Assembly: GCF_036320965.1 (NCBI RefSeq)
Contig: NC_092271.1
Coordinates: 12,362,596-12,426,595, forward strand
From: Panulirus ornatus
Taxonomy: Eukaryota > Arthropoda > Malacostraca > Decapoda > Palinuridae
Length of the DNA stretch: 64,000 bases
Direction: 5' to 3'
Under the pieces are notes generated by a model that ran no database searches, was not told the origin of the DNA, and saw nothing but the letters and a program-made list of their open reading frames with translations. Shown here piece by piece: positions 21,431-35,095 of this stretch; the stretch's first letter is position 1; each line of letters starts with the position of its first letter. The translations under genes were made by a program, and so were the position numbers.

Positions 21431-21860
21431 ACATGTTAGTCCGTATTTACGAGGTGTTTAAGCTGCGCCTTCAAAGGAAGCTGAGTTCTTAAGGCGTTTG
21501 TCAGCTAAATCAACAATGAGTTGTAAACTGCGTTCGCGGGCGCTAAAAGCCTGCGTCCGTGGCGAGTTGTTAGCTACGACCCTGGGGTGTTGTAGGCTAC
21601 GTTAGCCAGGTGTTTTAATGCGAATTCATAAGAAGCCAAAACCTGCGTCCATAGTGAGTTGTTGATTGTGTCCCGGGAAAGTTGTGAGCTACGTCAATAA
21701 GTTACGTGTGTGAGATGTGCGTCCTTAAGTGATTGTAAGCTGTGACTGAGAGGCTGTGTAAACAGCGTCCATGAGGCGTTGCTACGTGAGCCGTCGTCAG
21801 CTGTATCAAGGAAGCGTCCCAGGTCGCATCAGTGAAGATGTTGGAGGCTACACTTACGCA
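21431..21860. repeat. Highly degenerate ~35-bp tandem repeat
   Basis: Words such as 'gttgt.agct.cgtc', 'gcgtccatgaggcgtt' and 'gagttgttagctacg' recur about ten times at roughly 35-bp spacing. This suggests an ancient minisatellite eroded beyond clean alignment. Confidence 0.45.
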
Positions 21861-22068
21861 ATGTCTTCACCTGCATCTGTAAATATGAACGTCACTTGCA
21901 TCTTTAGTCTTAAAACTACGTCTGCGAAGCATTACGTGCTGCAGTCATTACTTGTCGTAAAGTGCATATAACAGTTCGAGGCTGCATTCTCTGTGGGGAA
22001 AAAAAATGTAAGTTGGGCCGTCCAAGCGGCGCCATAGGTTGCAGCCGTGGTTAGTGTTAGGTTGTTAT

Positions 22069-22069
<1 letters not shown>

Positions 22070-22125
<56 letters not shown>
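22070..22125. repeat. (GT)28 microsatellite
   Basis: Uninterrupted GT run. Confidence 0.98.
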
Positions 22126-22128
<3 letters not shown>

Positions 22129-22249
22129 GAATCGCTGAGATTAAACCGAGCACGGGCTCTTGTCAGTGACAGCCTGGTCAAAGGTGTGTCATTATCAGCA
22201 AATATTGAGCGTGTGTGTGCTCTTGGGTGCCATTACTTCACAGGTCGGC

Positions 22250-22250
<1 letters not shown>

Positions 22251-22296
<46 letters not shown>
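22251..22296. repeat. (GT)23 microsatellite
   Basis: Second GT run, 125 bp downstream of the previous one and in the same orientation. Confidence 0.98.
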
Positions 22297-23656
<1,360 letters not shown>

Positions 23657-23866
23657 TATGGTTCCTTTATCAGGATCACAAGACGTCGAAATGTTGTTAT
23701 TACTCGACTTAGTCTCGGTTATAGATACTCGTTGGAGTTTGCCGCCAAATGTTAAGTTTGCCAGAGTCATCTCCTCTCACACCCCCTGCAGTATGATGTA
23801 CTTGACTGGGAAGATTAAATTCAGAGATGACTCCAGTCGAACATGACAAGATATGTGGAAACATTT

Positions 23867-23946
23867 CATCCATAATAATGTCCTTTTACTTAAATACTTG
23901 AAAACATTTCATCCATAATAATGTCCTTTTACTTAAATACTTGAAA
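23867..23946. repeat. Perfect tandem duplication of ~45 bp
   Basis: The block beginning gaaaacatttcatccataat and ending ttacttaaatacttg occurs twice back to back with no visible change, so the duplication is recent. Confidence 0.92.
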
Positions 23947-24611
23947 AGCATCACAACTTTGACAATTGTAAATAGTTCACTTATACCCTGTCAGACAGTC
24001 CAGTCAGTGTTGCTTTGTGAACAGTTCACGTCTATCAACTTGCAGTACGATTCAGTCACTGTTGCCTAATCCTTGCAAAAACTTCCCGTAGTGTAAAACG
24101 TGCAATGCCACTCAATCAGAGGCCCAGTTCCTGGACTTTTTATACACTCTGTATCCTCATGTGCGCTACCGCCCACAGTGTGGGTAGAAGTGCACAATAA
24201 ACCCTCAGTTTTTGTGGGGTAAGATAACAGAAAGATCAAATCATACACTCACCACAACACCATCAGCACTCACTCATAACCACCGCACCAACCTACCACC
24301 AACGTTAACGACAGCTCTCCCGATGACAGCGCCCTCCACAACACCTTGAACACCCACCAGAGCTGAGCCACCTGCAGCTGTGTCGCTGTCAACACTACAC
24401 AGAGGCCGTAGTTACGGACAACACTCTCATTCTCAACCTTGCCTCACCCTCCTGCTCTCTCACTCGGCCTCAGCCTCAACCAGGCTTCCCGGTGTCACTG
24501 TAGACGATCAACTGTGAGGGAAGGAACGCGTCAGCATCATCGCTAAACCCCCAAGTTATCGCCTGGACATTCTTCCTACTACACTCAAGACACTTGGGAC
24601 TCCCTGGGCCG
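23947..24611. other. Unique sequence, no gene recognised
   Basis: Single-copy DNA with a C-rich stretch at 24240-24480. No convincing coding frame. Confidence 0.45.
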
Positions 24612-24851
24612 TCAGCGGTGGGAGGGCTGATCACCAACACCGTCAGCGGTGGGAGGGCTGATCACCAACGCCGTCAGCGGTGGGAGGGCTGATCACCAAC
24701 ACCGTCAGCGGTAGGAGGGCTGATCACCAACACCGTCACCGGTGGGAGGGCTGATCACCAACACCGTCAGCGGTGGGAGGGCTGATCACTAACGCCGTCA
24801 GCGGTGGGAGGGCTGATCACCAACACCGTCAGCGGTGGGAGGGCTGATCAC
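24612..24851. repeat. 31-bp minisatellite, ~8 copies
   Basis: Unit 'ccgtcagcggtgggagggct' + 'gatcaccaaca' (31 bp) is repeated about eight times with few changes (cgcc/acac). Confidence 0.96.
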
Positions 24852-24954
24852 AAATGCCAGACATCGATACTTGATTTCTCGCAGCCGAGGCAGCGTGAGC
24901 CATATGAAGCAGCCGCTGCTGTATTAGACCTGGAGTAATTTGTTTGACTAGTGA

Positions 24955-25225
24955 CATGAGTCAGGCAATATGACGTAAGTGTGACTTGGGTCGGGTAATA
25001 TGACGTAATTAGTGACGCGGTCTAGCAATATGACGTAATTAGTGACGCGTCTAGCAATATGACGTAATTAGTGACGCGGTCTACTATATGACGTAATTAA
25101 TGACGTGGTTTAGCAATACGGCGAAATTAGTGATGTGGGTTGGATAATTTGACGTACCTAGTGTATGGGTCGTTCGAGAGGACGTAATTATGACGTGGTT
25201 CAGGTATTATGACGTAGTAGTGACG
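24955..25225. repeat. ~30-bp array carrying TGACGTAA sites
   Basis: The unit 'tagcaatatgacgtaattag' + 'tgacgcggtc' is repeated about nine times, less regular at both ends. Most units carry TGACGTAA and a second TGACG, which are ATF/CREB-type half-sites. No gene start is seen next to it. Confidence 0.88.
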
Positions 25226-25417
25226 TTCTGCAGGGCGCCTCTGTGGCTTGAGTTGCCAGATTTGCGATGTTTACCTAGAATAATAATAACAATAATTACG
25301 CAATTATTGGAAAAAGTTCAGTGGTTGTCACTGTGTCGGCCAGGAAAAACGCCTGGGATAACATGACTCAAGATCACCACGCTCATCAGTAAAGCCCCAT
25401 CTTCCCCCACACTCCCT

Positions 25418-25419
<2 letters not shown>

Positions 25420-25459
<40 letters not shown>
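25420..25459. repeat. (CA)20 microsatellite
   Basis: CA run ending in cgcgcg. Confidence 0.97.
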
Positions 25460-25461
<2 letters not shown>

Positions 25462-25525
25462 GCGTCACCACGGACCCTCCCAGGGTCGGAGCCGCATAAG
25501 GTCGAATCCTGGGCGAGGAAGTCGA
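25460..25525 (+). mobile_element. Possible tRNA-like SINE fragment
   Basis: Contains a B-box-like ggtcgaatcctgggc preceded by cggagccgcata. It lies between a CA run and a TA run, as the SINE at 9143 lies between AC and GT. No A box is identified. Confidence 0.35.

Positions 25526-25526
<1 letters not shown>

Positions 25527-25586
<60 letters not shown>
25527..25586. repeat. (TA)n microsatellite
   Basis: TA run of about 30 units on the 5' side of a short LINE-derived element. Confidence 0.98.
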
Positions 25587-25589
<3 letters not shown>

Positions 25590-25834
25590 CCCTGGGGATA
25601 GGGGAGAAAGAATACTTCCCACGTATTCCCTGCGTGTCGTAGAAGGCAACTAAAAGGGGAGGGAGCGGGGGGCTGGAAATCCTCCCCTCTCGTTTTTTTT
25701 TTTTTTTTTTCAATTTTCCAAAAGAAGGAACAGAGAATTGGGCCAGGTGAGGGTATTCCTTCAAAGGCCCAGTCCTCTGTTCTTAACGCTACCTCGCTAA
25801 TGCGGGAAATGGCGAATAGTTTGAAAGAAAAAAA

Positions 25835-25835
<1 letters not shown>
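25587..25835 (+). mobile_element. Short LINE-derived element, + orientation
   Basis: Same family as the copies at 4872-5683, here in LINE-sense orientation. It starts tatccctggggatagggg, passes through tgtcgtagaaggcgac, a T run and ggaacagagaattgg, and ends gctacctcgctaatgcggga plus aatggcgaatag. (TA)n lies on both sides. Confidence 0.87.

Positions 25836-25896
<61 letters not shown>
25836..25896. repeat. (TA)n microsatellite
   Basis: TA run on the 3' side of the element. Confidence 0.98.
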
Positions 25897-25899
<3 letters not shown>

Positions 25900-26744
25900 T
25901 AGGTAACAGTGTATTGATATTGATATTTGTCGTGAGCTATTCATAAAACTTTTAATGAAATTTGGGAGCAAAAATCATCATTCAAACTGACCTTTCGGAT
26001 AAAGGTCAGACTGACAATTACTGGAAGCGAATGAAACAGTTTCAGGAAGACTTTAGATCACGCGAGCTAAACCCGTCACTCGGGAAGGGCGGGCTCAGGG
26101 GGTAGGGCAACTGACCTTTCGTAGGGAAGAGGGGGTGGATGCCCCACACCAGTTGTTTATCGAGCGTTGGGGAAGTGAACTTAGCAAAATAGTCGATAAG
26201 GAACTTAATCTTGGGAAGAATCGATCTTGGGCGAGCAAAAAGCTGAACTGTGTTGAGGGAAGATTAATCTGCTGCTCTGCAATAACTTGATAGTGTTGAT
26301 AGAAGGCGTTCCGGACGGTTGGAGAAATATGATAATCACTGATATTACCCGTCATATGGGTAATTAAGGTGTTTCATAGCTGGTTTATTGCATGATTATC
26401 CTGCCAGGCTTGATCCGATGTAGAGGTAAAGGATAAACTCAAGCTAACACGTTGGCCATTGTAGAAGTTTATGGTTGTAATTTTCTTCGTCCCGCGGCGC
26501 ACGGCAAGTGGCCAGTATCGTCCGTTTGGTGAATCGATTGATTTGTTGGCGTGGCGGAGTCGGCTATAAAGAGCATTGGTAACAGCAACTGTGGTTATAT
26601 CATGAACAAAATTGGTCAAATCGCGGACCAAGTTGGCGATACTGAGAGGAAAATTGGTAATATCGGTATATTGGTGACACCTGGAACAACTTTAGTCATA
26701 TCGGAGACTAAATGGATCATAAATAATAACTAAATCGAAAATGA
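25897..26744. other. Unique sequence, no gene recognised
   Basis: Two 85-codon minus-strand frames (26095-26355 and 26374-26631) have ordinary composition but match no family I know and lack clear splice sites. Short repeated 'aaaattggtaatatcgg' words occur at 26600-26690. Confidence 0.4.
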
Positions 26745-26882
26745 TAGGAAGGAAAACGGTATACTTACGAGTGACGGTTATGGCACGGGACTACGGTATA
26801 AAGCAGCTGGATTGGAAGGAAAACGGTATACTCACGACTGACTTGGTTATGGCACGGGACTACAGTGTAAAGCAGCTGGATT
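26745..26882. repeat. ~68-bp tandem duplication
   Basis: The block running from ggaaggaaaacggtatac through ggttatggcacgggacta to agcagctggatt occurs twice with about six differences. Confidence 0.9.
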
Positions 26883-27109
26883 GTTTTACCAGGGTGGAGA
26901 TACGTGTGTCCCAGAGAGCGATTGTCATAAGGAACGTTGGTTTTTGATCTTGGGGCGAACTCATCAGTCTGAAGAGAAAACTGGTATTCGCACGAAACTA
27001 GCGATCCATGAGCGCCTCAGTCCCCAGTAGTAAGAAAATCCGTTTGGATTTTAATGTCAACGAAATCAAAAGCAGGAATATGATGGACTCCTTCTGGAGT
27101 TAGAAGTTC

Positions 27110-27425
27110 CTCGACGAGACAATGCTTCCCTTCGTCAACTGACGATGACAAAGCCTCGCCAGACCTTCGTCAACCGACGATGACATCCTTGCAGCCTCGC
27201 CAGACCTTCGTCAACTGACGATGACAACCTCGCCAGACCTTCGTCAACTGACGATGACACAACCTCGCCAGACCTTCGTCAACTGACGATGACACAACCT
27301 CGCCAGACCTTCGTCAACTGACGACGACACAGCCTTGCAGCCTCGCCAGACCTTCGTCAACTGACGATGACACATCCTTGCAGCCTCGCCAGACCTTCGT
27401 CAAGTGACGATGTCATAGCCTCGCC
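27110..27425. repeat. 33-46 bp minisatellite with internal palindrome
   Basis: About eight units share 'cagaccttcgtcaactgacg' followed by 'atgacaca' and a variable linker (with or without tccttgcagcctcgc). Each unit carries the inverted repeat cgtcaactgacg. Confidence 0.93.
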
Positions 27426-27863
27426 CAGACGTGATTTTTCTACTCGCGGCGTCGATAGAAGAATGCAGGAGTTTGAAGGAATACAATGGGCGATTATAAA
27501 AGTTAACTGTCCATCTTAGGAGTGGTATGAATTCTAACAAAAGTCAGTTTCACAGTTAAGTTGAAAAAAGGCAAATTATTTACAAGTGAAATAAACAGAA
27601 ATAGATAAACGAACTTCAGTAAAGATTGACAGTGTTGGAGGTCAGTTGGTTTTCTGACTGACGTCCTCAGTCTTAATCGCATAATTATTCATTTTTTAGT
27701 AGAGTTATTTGTCTTAATACCAGATTTAGTTGCAGATGATTACGGTAATCCTAAAATGAGTTAGATAATTCTCATGTTGGTATAATTTTATTGATATTAA
27801 TGATATTAGAGGAAATGAAATGATAGAGTCAACATTAATTAGAGACAATACATGTAAAAAGAT

Positions 27864-27866
<3 letters not shown>
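27426..27866. other. AT-rich unique sequence
   Basis: AT-rich single-copy DNA leading into the next (TA)n. No coding frame of note. Confidence 0.5.

Positions 27867-27943
<77 letters not shown>
27867..27943. repeat. (TA)30 followed by T17
   Basis: TA run directly continued by a poly-T run, next to the short element. Confidence 0.97.
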
Positions 27944-28178
27944 CTTTTCTTTTAAACTATTCGCCATTTCCTGCGTTAGCGAGGTAGCGTTAAGAACAGA
28001 GGACTGGGCCTTTTTTGGAATATCTTCACCTGGCCCCCTCTGTTCCTTCTTTTGGAAAATTAAAAAAAAAAAAAAACGAGAGGGGAGGATTTCCAGCCCC
28101 CCGCTCGCTCCCCTTTCAGTCGCCTTCTACGACACGCAGGGAATACGTGGGAAGTATTCTTAATCCCCTATCCCCAGG
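27944..28178 (-). mobile_element. Short LINE-derived element, - orientation
   Basis: Same family. It begins cttttcttttaaactattcg and ends ctatccccagg, running into non-TA DNA on the right. It lies 170 bp left of the truncated LINE copy. Confidence 0.85.
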
Positions 28179-28239
28179 AAGGAAGGGTGTGGAATTTTGT
28201 GATGCATGGCTTGTCACTGATGATACCGATAGTAATAGT

Positions 28240-29703
<1,464 letters not shown>

Positions 29704-29770
<67 letters not shown>
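29704..29770. repeat. (TA)n microsatellite
   Basis: TA run directly after the LINE A-rich tail; with the left TA run it marks the target tract. Confidence 0.98.
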
Positions 29771-29772
<2 letters not shown>

Positions 29773-30567
29773 TCAGTGTCACGATAAAATAGGGAAAAAA
29801 TTGAGGCAAATCATATAAAACCTGAATTTTTTTGTTTAAACAGCTCAACCAGATATTATGAGCGGGACTGCGGTGCATGGACCTCAGAGGCCAGGTTGCT
29901 GCCGTTCACTGTGAAAACTATCCAGCAGAATTACTTTTATCATGAAACAGTAATCATATCGGTGTGTGTGTGTGTGTGTGTGTGTGTGGTGGGGGGGGGG
30001 GAGACCATCACCTGACTGATGACACATAGGTGGTGCTGTGGGGAAGACCTTGACCTGACTGGTAACACTGCTGGGGGTGGGAACCTCCACCTGACTGATA
30101 ACACTGTCCATACGGACACTGAGTCCAATCGCTCGAGTTTGTGGTACTCTACGTGAACTGGTAGATGAGAAAGGTGAATGGTGATTTTTCGTAATTCCTG
30201 ATGCTAAATACAGTTGAGAGCGAGAGGAATTGTTTACAATGTATAAGATCACCGTGTCAATTCACAGCGGTCCTCACTGTGAGTTGTCTACCTCAGATCA
30301 TACTGTAACACTGGATGCTTGCCATACGTATCATAGATCAGTTAATACTACTGGTTCTTTACAAAGGTAAATCACCTGAGGAGGAGTGACACTAATGCAA
30401 CTGGTGGACATCATATCTGATATTTTATATACTGATTTACACGAGTTCTGCCCAGATTGTAAAGATTGAGAATTTCAGACCACAGTGCTGGATGCAAGGT
30501 GCAAAGTACACTCAAGAGTAAGGGACGCGCACATTCCCCTTGCTGTACAAATTGGTAATAACAGATT
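29771..30567. other. Unique sequence with GT/G tract
   Basis: Contains (GT)13 plus a G run at about 29962-30001, followed by three decayed 'cacctgactgatgacac' units of roughly 46 bp (30008-30110). No gene recognised. Confidence 0.55.
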
Positions 30568-32940
30568 CTGCTCACTCGCAAGCCGAGATCCTCTATCTTG
30601 GGGATTTCAATGTTCACCATAGGGAATGGTTGAATTCCTCCCATAAGGATGGTGGAGGAATTGAAGCCCTCGCGTTCCCCATTTTCAATGATTTAAAGCA
30701 AATTATCTCCCACTCTACCCATATACCTGACCGCTGTGACCACTCTCCTAATCTTCTGTGTTTGTTTTTCACCTCTGGTTCATCCCGCTGTAAATACACA
30801 ATCTCGCCCCCAGTTGGTTCATCTGATCACACTCTCATACATGTACCTATTCTAACGGCACCTTCCCCTCCAGCACCCCTTCTAAGCGTGAATACTAGCA
30901 CCTCAACGAAGCTGACTAAAATAACTTACGTGATTTCTTTTTTTACTTTCCTTGGGTAAATTACTGTCTCTTATGTGGTGATGCTCCTGACTCCGCCAAA
31001 CGCATAGCAGAGGTTATTCTTGCGGTAATTGAAGCATTTATCCCCTGTTCCTCCAAGACGACCTCTTCATCTAATCCTTGGTTCAACCGTTCCTGTTCTG
31101 AGGCTATTCAAGCAAGGGATCAAGCATGTCGGGCTTGAAAGTACTCCCCTTCCATTGGCTCCCATTCAGCTTTTATCACTGCCCGTAATCGCTGCAAGCA
31201 CGTTATCCGTGAGGCGAAGCGTTCCCGTATTCAAAGGAAGTGCGATAACCTCTCCTCATCATCCACTGATAGGTCTTTCGGGTCTTTAGCAAAGAGCATC
31301 TCTAACAACATGTCGTTCTATCTTCCCTTCAATTTTCCGTTCTGAAGGTACTATAGCTGTCTCTCCCGTAGACAAAGTAACTCTCTTTGGTTCCCGTTTC
31401 TCCTCTGACTCCACCTTGAATGACTCTACCATTCCTTCACCCCCTGATGCTCCTCTTACTAACCCTATGTCCCTTCCCGTTATCTCTTTTTGGACTGTCC
31501 GAAGAGATCTTCTTTCTCTGGACACAAGCAAGGCTTATGGTCCTGATGGCATCTATCCCCGTGTACTGAAAGAGTGTGCCTCTGAACTTGCACCTGTGCT
31601 TGCTTGTCTGTTTCATTTCCGTTTGAAAACCAAAACTTTCCTCTCTACTTGGAATCATGCTTTGATACATCCCATCCCCAAGAAGGGTGACCCATCTGAC
31701 CCCTCTAACTATCATCTTATTGCTTTAACATCTACCATTTCCAAAGTGTTTGAATCCCTCCTCAACTCCCATATCCCTAAACACCTCGAAAATCACCGTC
31801 TTCTCTTTGGTCACTGACGATATACTTTCCCATCTTACTAATGTTTGGTCAACATCCTTGAAAGATTTTGGGGAGTCATGTGTATTTGCCCTTGACATGT
31901 CTAAGGCTTTTGACAGGGTGTGGTGTCGGGATCTGATCTCTAAGTTCCCCCTTCCGTTCCTCACTCTGGCCCATCTATCTCTGTGGTTGTTGAAGGATCA
32001 GCCTCCCCACTTTTCTCCATCAACACCAGTGTCCCTCAAGGTTCTATCCTGTCCCCTACACTTTTTCTCCTTTTTTCAACGATTTTCTCTCCTTCACAAA
32101 TAATCCAATGCACTCATACGCTGACGACTGCATCTCGTCTCGACACCTTCCTCAATAAACTCAAACTTGGACAGGATATGTCAGTGGAGTACACAAAATC
32201 TTGTAAGTTTAATGCCTCCAAGATCCAGTTTCTACCCATCTCTATCGAAAACGCACAACTTTCGTCTCTCCTTTGACGGTTCTATAATTCCACCTCTTGA
32301 CTCGATGAACATACTTGGTATTACTGTAACATCCACACTTTCTTGGAAACTCTACATTACAGTAATAACTAAGTCTGCCTCTAAGAAACTGGGTTTCCTG
32401 TTTAGATATCGAACTTTCTTTTCTGAATAGTTGCTCCGTTTATACAAGGGATTGATTCGTCCTTGTATGGAGTACTGTTCTCACATTTGGGGTGGCTCAA
32501 GCTTTGCAACCTTGCTTAACGGAGTTTAGTCGAGGGTGGTCCGCCTTATAAACTGACCCAAGCTAACTTCCAAACTTGACCCCCTTGCCCTACGCCGCAT
32601 TGTTAGTTCACTCTCCCTCTTCTTTAGGTATTACTTTGGTTTTTGTTTCCGAGAGGTGGCTGCTTGTGTGCCCACACCACTAGCTAGACCGCGCAAGCAA
32701 CTCAAAAGGTGGGCCGTTTTGAAACATGCGTCTTTCCCTACAAGTCGAAGCTTTGGAACTCTCTACCTTCTCATGTCTTTTCCAATGACTATGACCTCTG
32801 GCAAATTTCAAAAAACAGGTTTTTCACTCTATATAGTTACGAGGAACAAGCCATGGAGATGTACCGGTCTACGTATGGCGTAAGGGAAAACAGCAGTATG
32901 GCCCAAAGGAGTGACACTTGACATCCAATAAAGTGCTGGC
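30568..32940 (+). mobile_element. Jockey-like LINE, decayed
   Basis: A single degraded element read on + across several frames. The endonuclease part has ILYLGDFNVHHREWL and a later SSDHTLIHVPI. The RT has SKAYGPDGIYPRVLKECA, HPIPKKGDPSDPSNYHLIAL, ALDMSKAFDRVW, VPQGSILSPTLF, and a 'YADD' string near 32120. These are landmarks of jockey-clade LINE polyproteins. Multiple frameshifts and stops (for example near 31130, 31330, 31815 and 32430) make it non-functional. The 5' part of the endonuclease is missing. The 3' part is shared with the fragment at 1866-2105. Confidence 0.88.
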
Positions 32941-33540
32941 TGTCTGCGCATCCTACCTAACTCTCCCGACACCCCAGGTGTGGGGAGAGTACTAGTAATA
33001 CCTGCACCTCCCTGGTCGCTGGCTGCCTTGGGAAAGATTTTCTCGCAACGTTGCGAATACATACAGTATCCAACGATTTTCAAGACACTAAGAATAGAAA
33101 TTAATGATAGGTTTGGCTGAGAATGGAATTCAGTACTGGGTATGTCAGTCACAGACCAGGAATTTAATGTTAAATTCCAGACCAAATTGTAGAGTCCGCT
33201 CAGCAGATGGCGACGTTCATCTTAATTTTTCATGAATGATTGAGGAGCACCATAACCATAACTGGATCACTGTTTACTGTAAGAACATAATACTTGTCTC
33301 ACGTATTGCTCAATACACTAATCATGATGCACAAGACTTTTACCCGTCTCTTCTACACTGTGTCCCGTTCCGTGTTTATCTAAATATTTAGATGGTGTGG
33401 TGTGGAAGTGTTGTGTGTTGCGTGACGGGAGAGACGCGTCACGCTGGTCACGACAATCAGAAGGTCGTGATGGAACATCCAACACCAGATTATCCTGCCC
33501 TCCATGACGAGTGTGTGTGAAAAAAAAGTAGTTTAACTGG
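32941..33540. other. Unique sequence, no gene recognised
   Basis: Single-copy DNA after the LINE. A minus-strand frame (32829-33185) mostly overlaps LINE antisense. Confidence 0.45.
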
Positions 33541-33790
33541 CGGGTTACATGAATGTCAACACCAACTCATGTGTCCCTTGTTTTTCTCTGGTCCTACGAT
33601 ACGGTGAGGGTCAGTCAACAGAGCATTTTGTTATACGGTGTACAGGTGGGTCAGGCAACTGGGTATTGTATTGTAAGGTGTATAAGATCAGTCAACCCGT
33701 TTGGTGTTCTTCGATGTATAGGAGGGTCATTCAAATATAGTATGTGTTGTACGATGTATAGGAGGGAAGCGAGGGACTGAGTCGGATCGT
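33541..33790. repeat. Degenerate ~45-bp tandem repeat
   Basis: The motif 'tgtataggagggtca' and 'tacggtgtacaggtgggtca' recur about five times at 40-48 bp spacing with strong divergence. Confidence 0.55.
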
Positions 33791-34640
33791 GTGTGTGTGT
33801 GTGTGTCCTTTGCGCGCCTCTGTTGTCCCCGTCAGGTTGTATTACTAACTGCTTGATCTTCCCCACCCACGCCATGCCTCAAAAACCCGCACTCACGCAA
33901 AGAACTAGATCGATATGCTGTAGAGTATTATATATTCATAAATTAGATATTCGTTCTGAAATCTTTGTCGGAAAGTCATTTGGTGAACAGAGATCATCAG
34001 TTAGCCTCTTCGGCATGAAAGTACGATCATTGAATATTATGATATGACTTAGGTTTGATAACCTGGCTTTTACTTTGACGTTTAAGGGTCCACCCAGTGG
34101 TCACGCCACCATCGTCAATGATCGTTCTGATGTCGGGTTGAGGAAGGAAGTCGGACATCGTACTCATGAGTCGTACCGTCTTGCTGAGCCAGTTACGTTG
34201 TGGTTAAGTGTCTGTAGGTTAGGTAACTCCATGTTAGGTATCTCTAGGTTAGATGTGTCGAGATTAGATGTCTTAGGTTAATTAACATGGTTTAGGTTAG
34301 GTGACTCTAGGTAGTTAGATGTAACTAGGTTACCTCTAGCTGTATTTGAATATCAGTTGAAGCCAAGGTGCTTGTGGAGGGTGCAGGTCTCATACCAGTG
34401 AACTGTTAACTGTTATGGCATAATTCTTCGTACAAAATATTGAACATCTTAAAAATCCAGAATAATTCATTTCGATAAATTCCTTGCTCAAGTACACAAG
34501 TACACAATACATTCCACGCACCTTCATCGACTCAGCTGCCTCTCGTAAGACGTCAGTGACAACTATAATGGTGACAAGAGGTGCTCACACTTTCCTGTCC
34601 CAAGTAACTTTCCCCATTGACAGCGACGAAATCAAGCCAA
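33791..34640. other. Unique sequence with degenerate ggttag words
   Basis: 34195-34335 contains repeated 'gttaggtaactctaggttag'-like words, irregular in spacing. They look like a decayed minisatellite and not telomeric TTAGG repeats. No gene recognised. Confidence 0.45.
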
Positions 34641-34641
34641 G

Positions 34642-34646
34642 ATGAG
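34642..34646 (+). CDS. Possible micro-start exon (ATGAG) of the nicotinamidase
   Basis: ATG-AG at 34642-34646 is followed by a perfect donor (gtaagt) and has A at -3. Its two trailing bases are in phase with the next exon, which begins with the third base of a codon. If used, the protein would start M-R-D-G-F-L-S and lack the first four ligand positions of EF-hand 1. An unseen upstream exon that supplies the rest of the loop is more likely. Confidence 0.18.
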
Positions 34647-34965
34647 GTAAGTTGCCTACAAAAGAAGTATAAGCGACCAACAACATGTGGAGACAGACCA
34701 AGCTAGAGCTCCAGCCTGACAACTTAGCAAGTGGTAAGGTTCTTAGGTCACAGATTTAAAAGGGTGATCTCATCTTTATGGACATGATACTGATGTAATT
34801 ATCTCACTTACTCCACATTTGTACCCACACACACATACGGCCGTAGTTACCCCTTTTCCTTCCCTTTGTGACGAGAGTAACCACTTGTATTGACAAAAGG
34901 TGTTTGCAGTGCGAGAAAAAATTGTAATTGATTGAATTCACTAACCATGGTTTCTTTTCCATCAG

Positions 34966-35095
34966 GGACGGGTTCCTGAGCCAGAATGAATTCTCTGCGT
35001 TGTGTCGTGCACTGTTCAGGAACGAGAGGGGCAAACCCTACCCCGTGGACTCAACTATGCTCAACACCATCTTCACTATCTTCGACACCAACAAG
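34966..35095 (+). CDS. Naam: Naam exon a: EF-hand 1 (part) and start of EF-hand 2
   Basis: The acceptor tttccatcag precedes the exon and the donor is aag|gtaagg. It starts in phase 2 with D-G-F-L-S-Q-N-E, which fits loop positions 5-12 of an EF-hand. It ends with FDTNK, positions 1-4 of the next loop (D, T, N, K). The helix ALFRNERG between them is the usual Naam linker. The start of loop 1 must come from an earlier exon. Confidence 0.92.

Noticed and set aside
34195..34335. Telomere-like ggttag repeats
   Set aside because: Spacing is irregular and the arthropod TTAGG pentamer is not in tandem; it is a decayed minisatellite.
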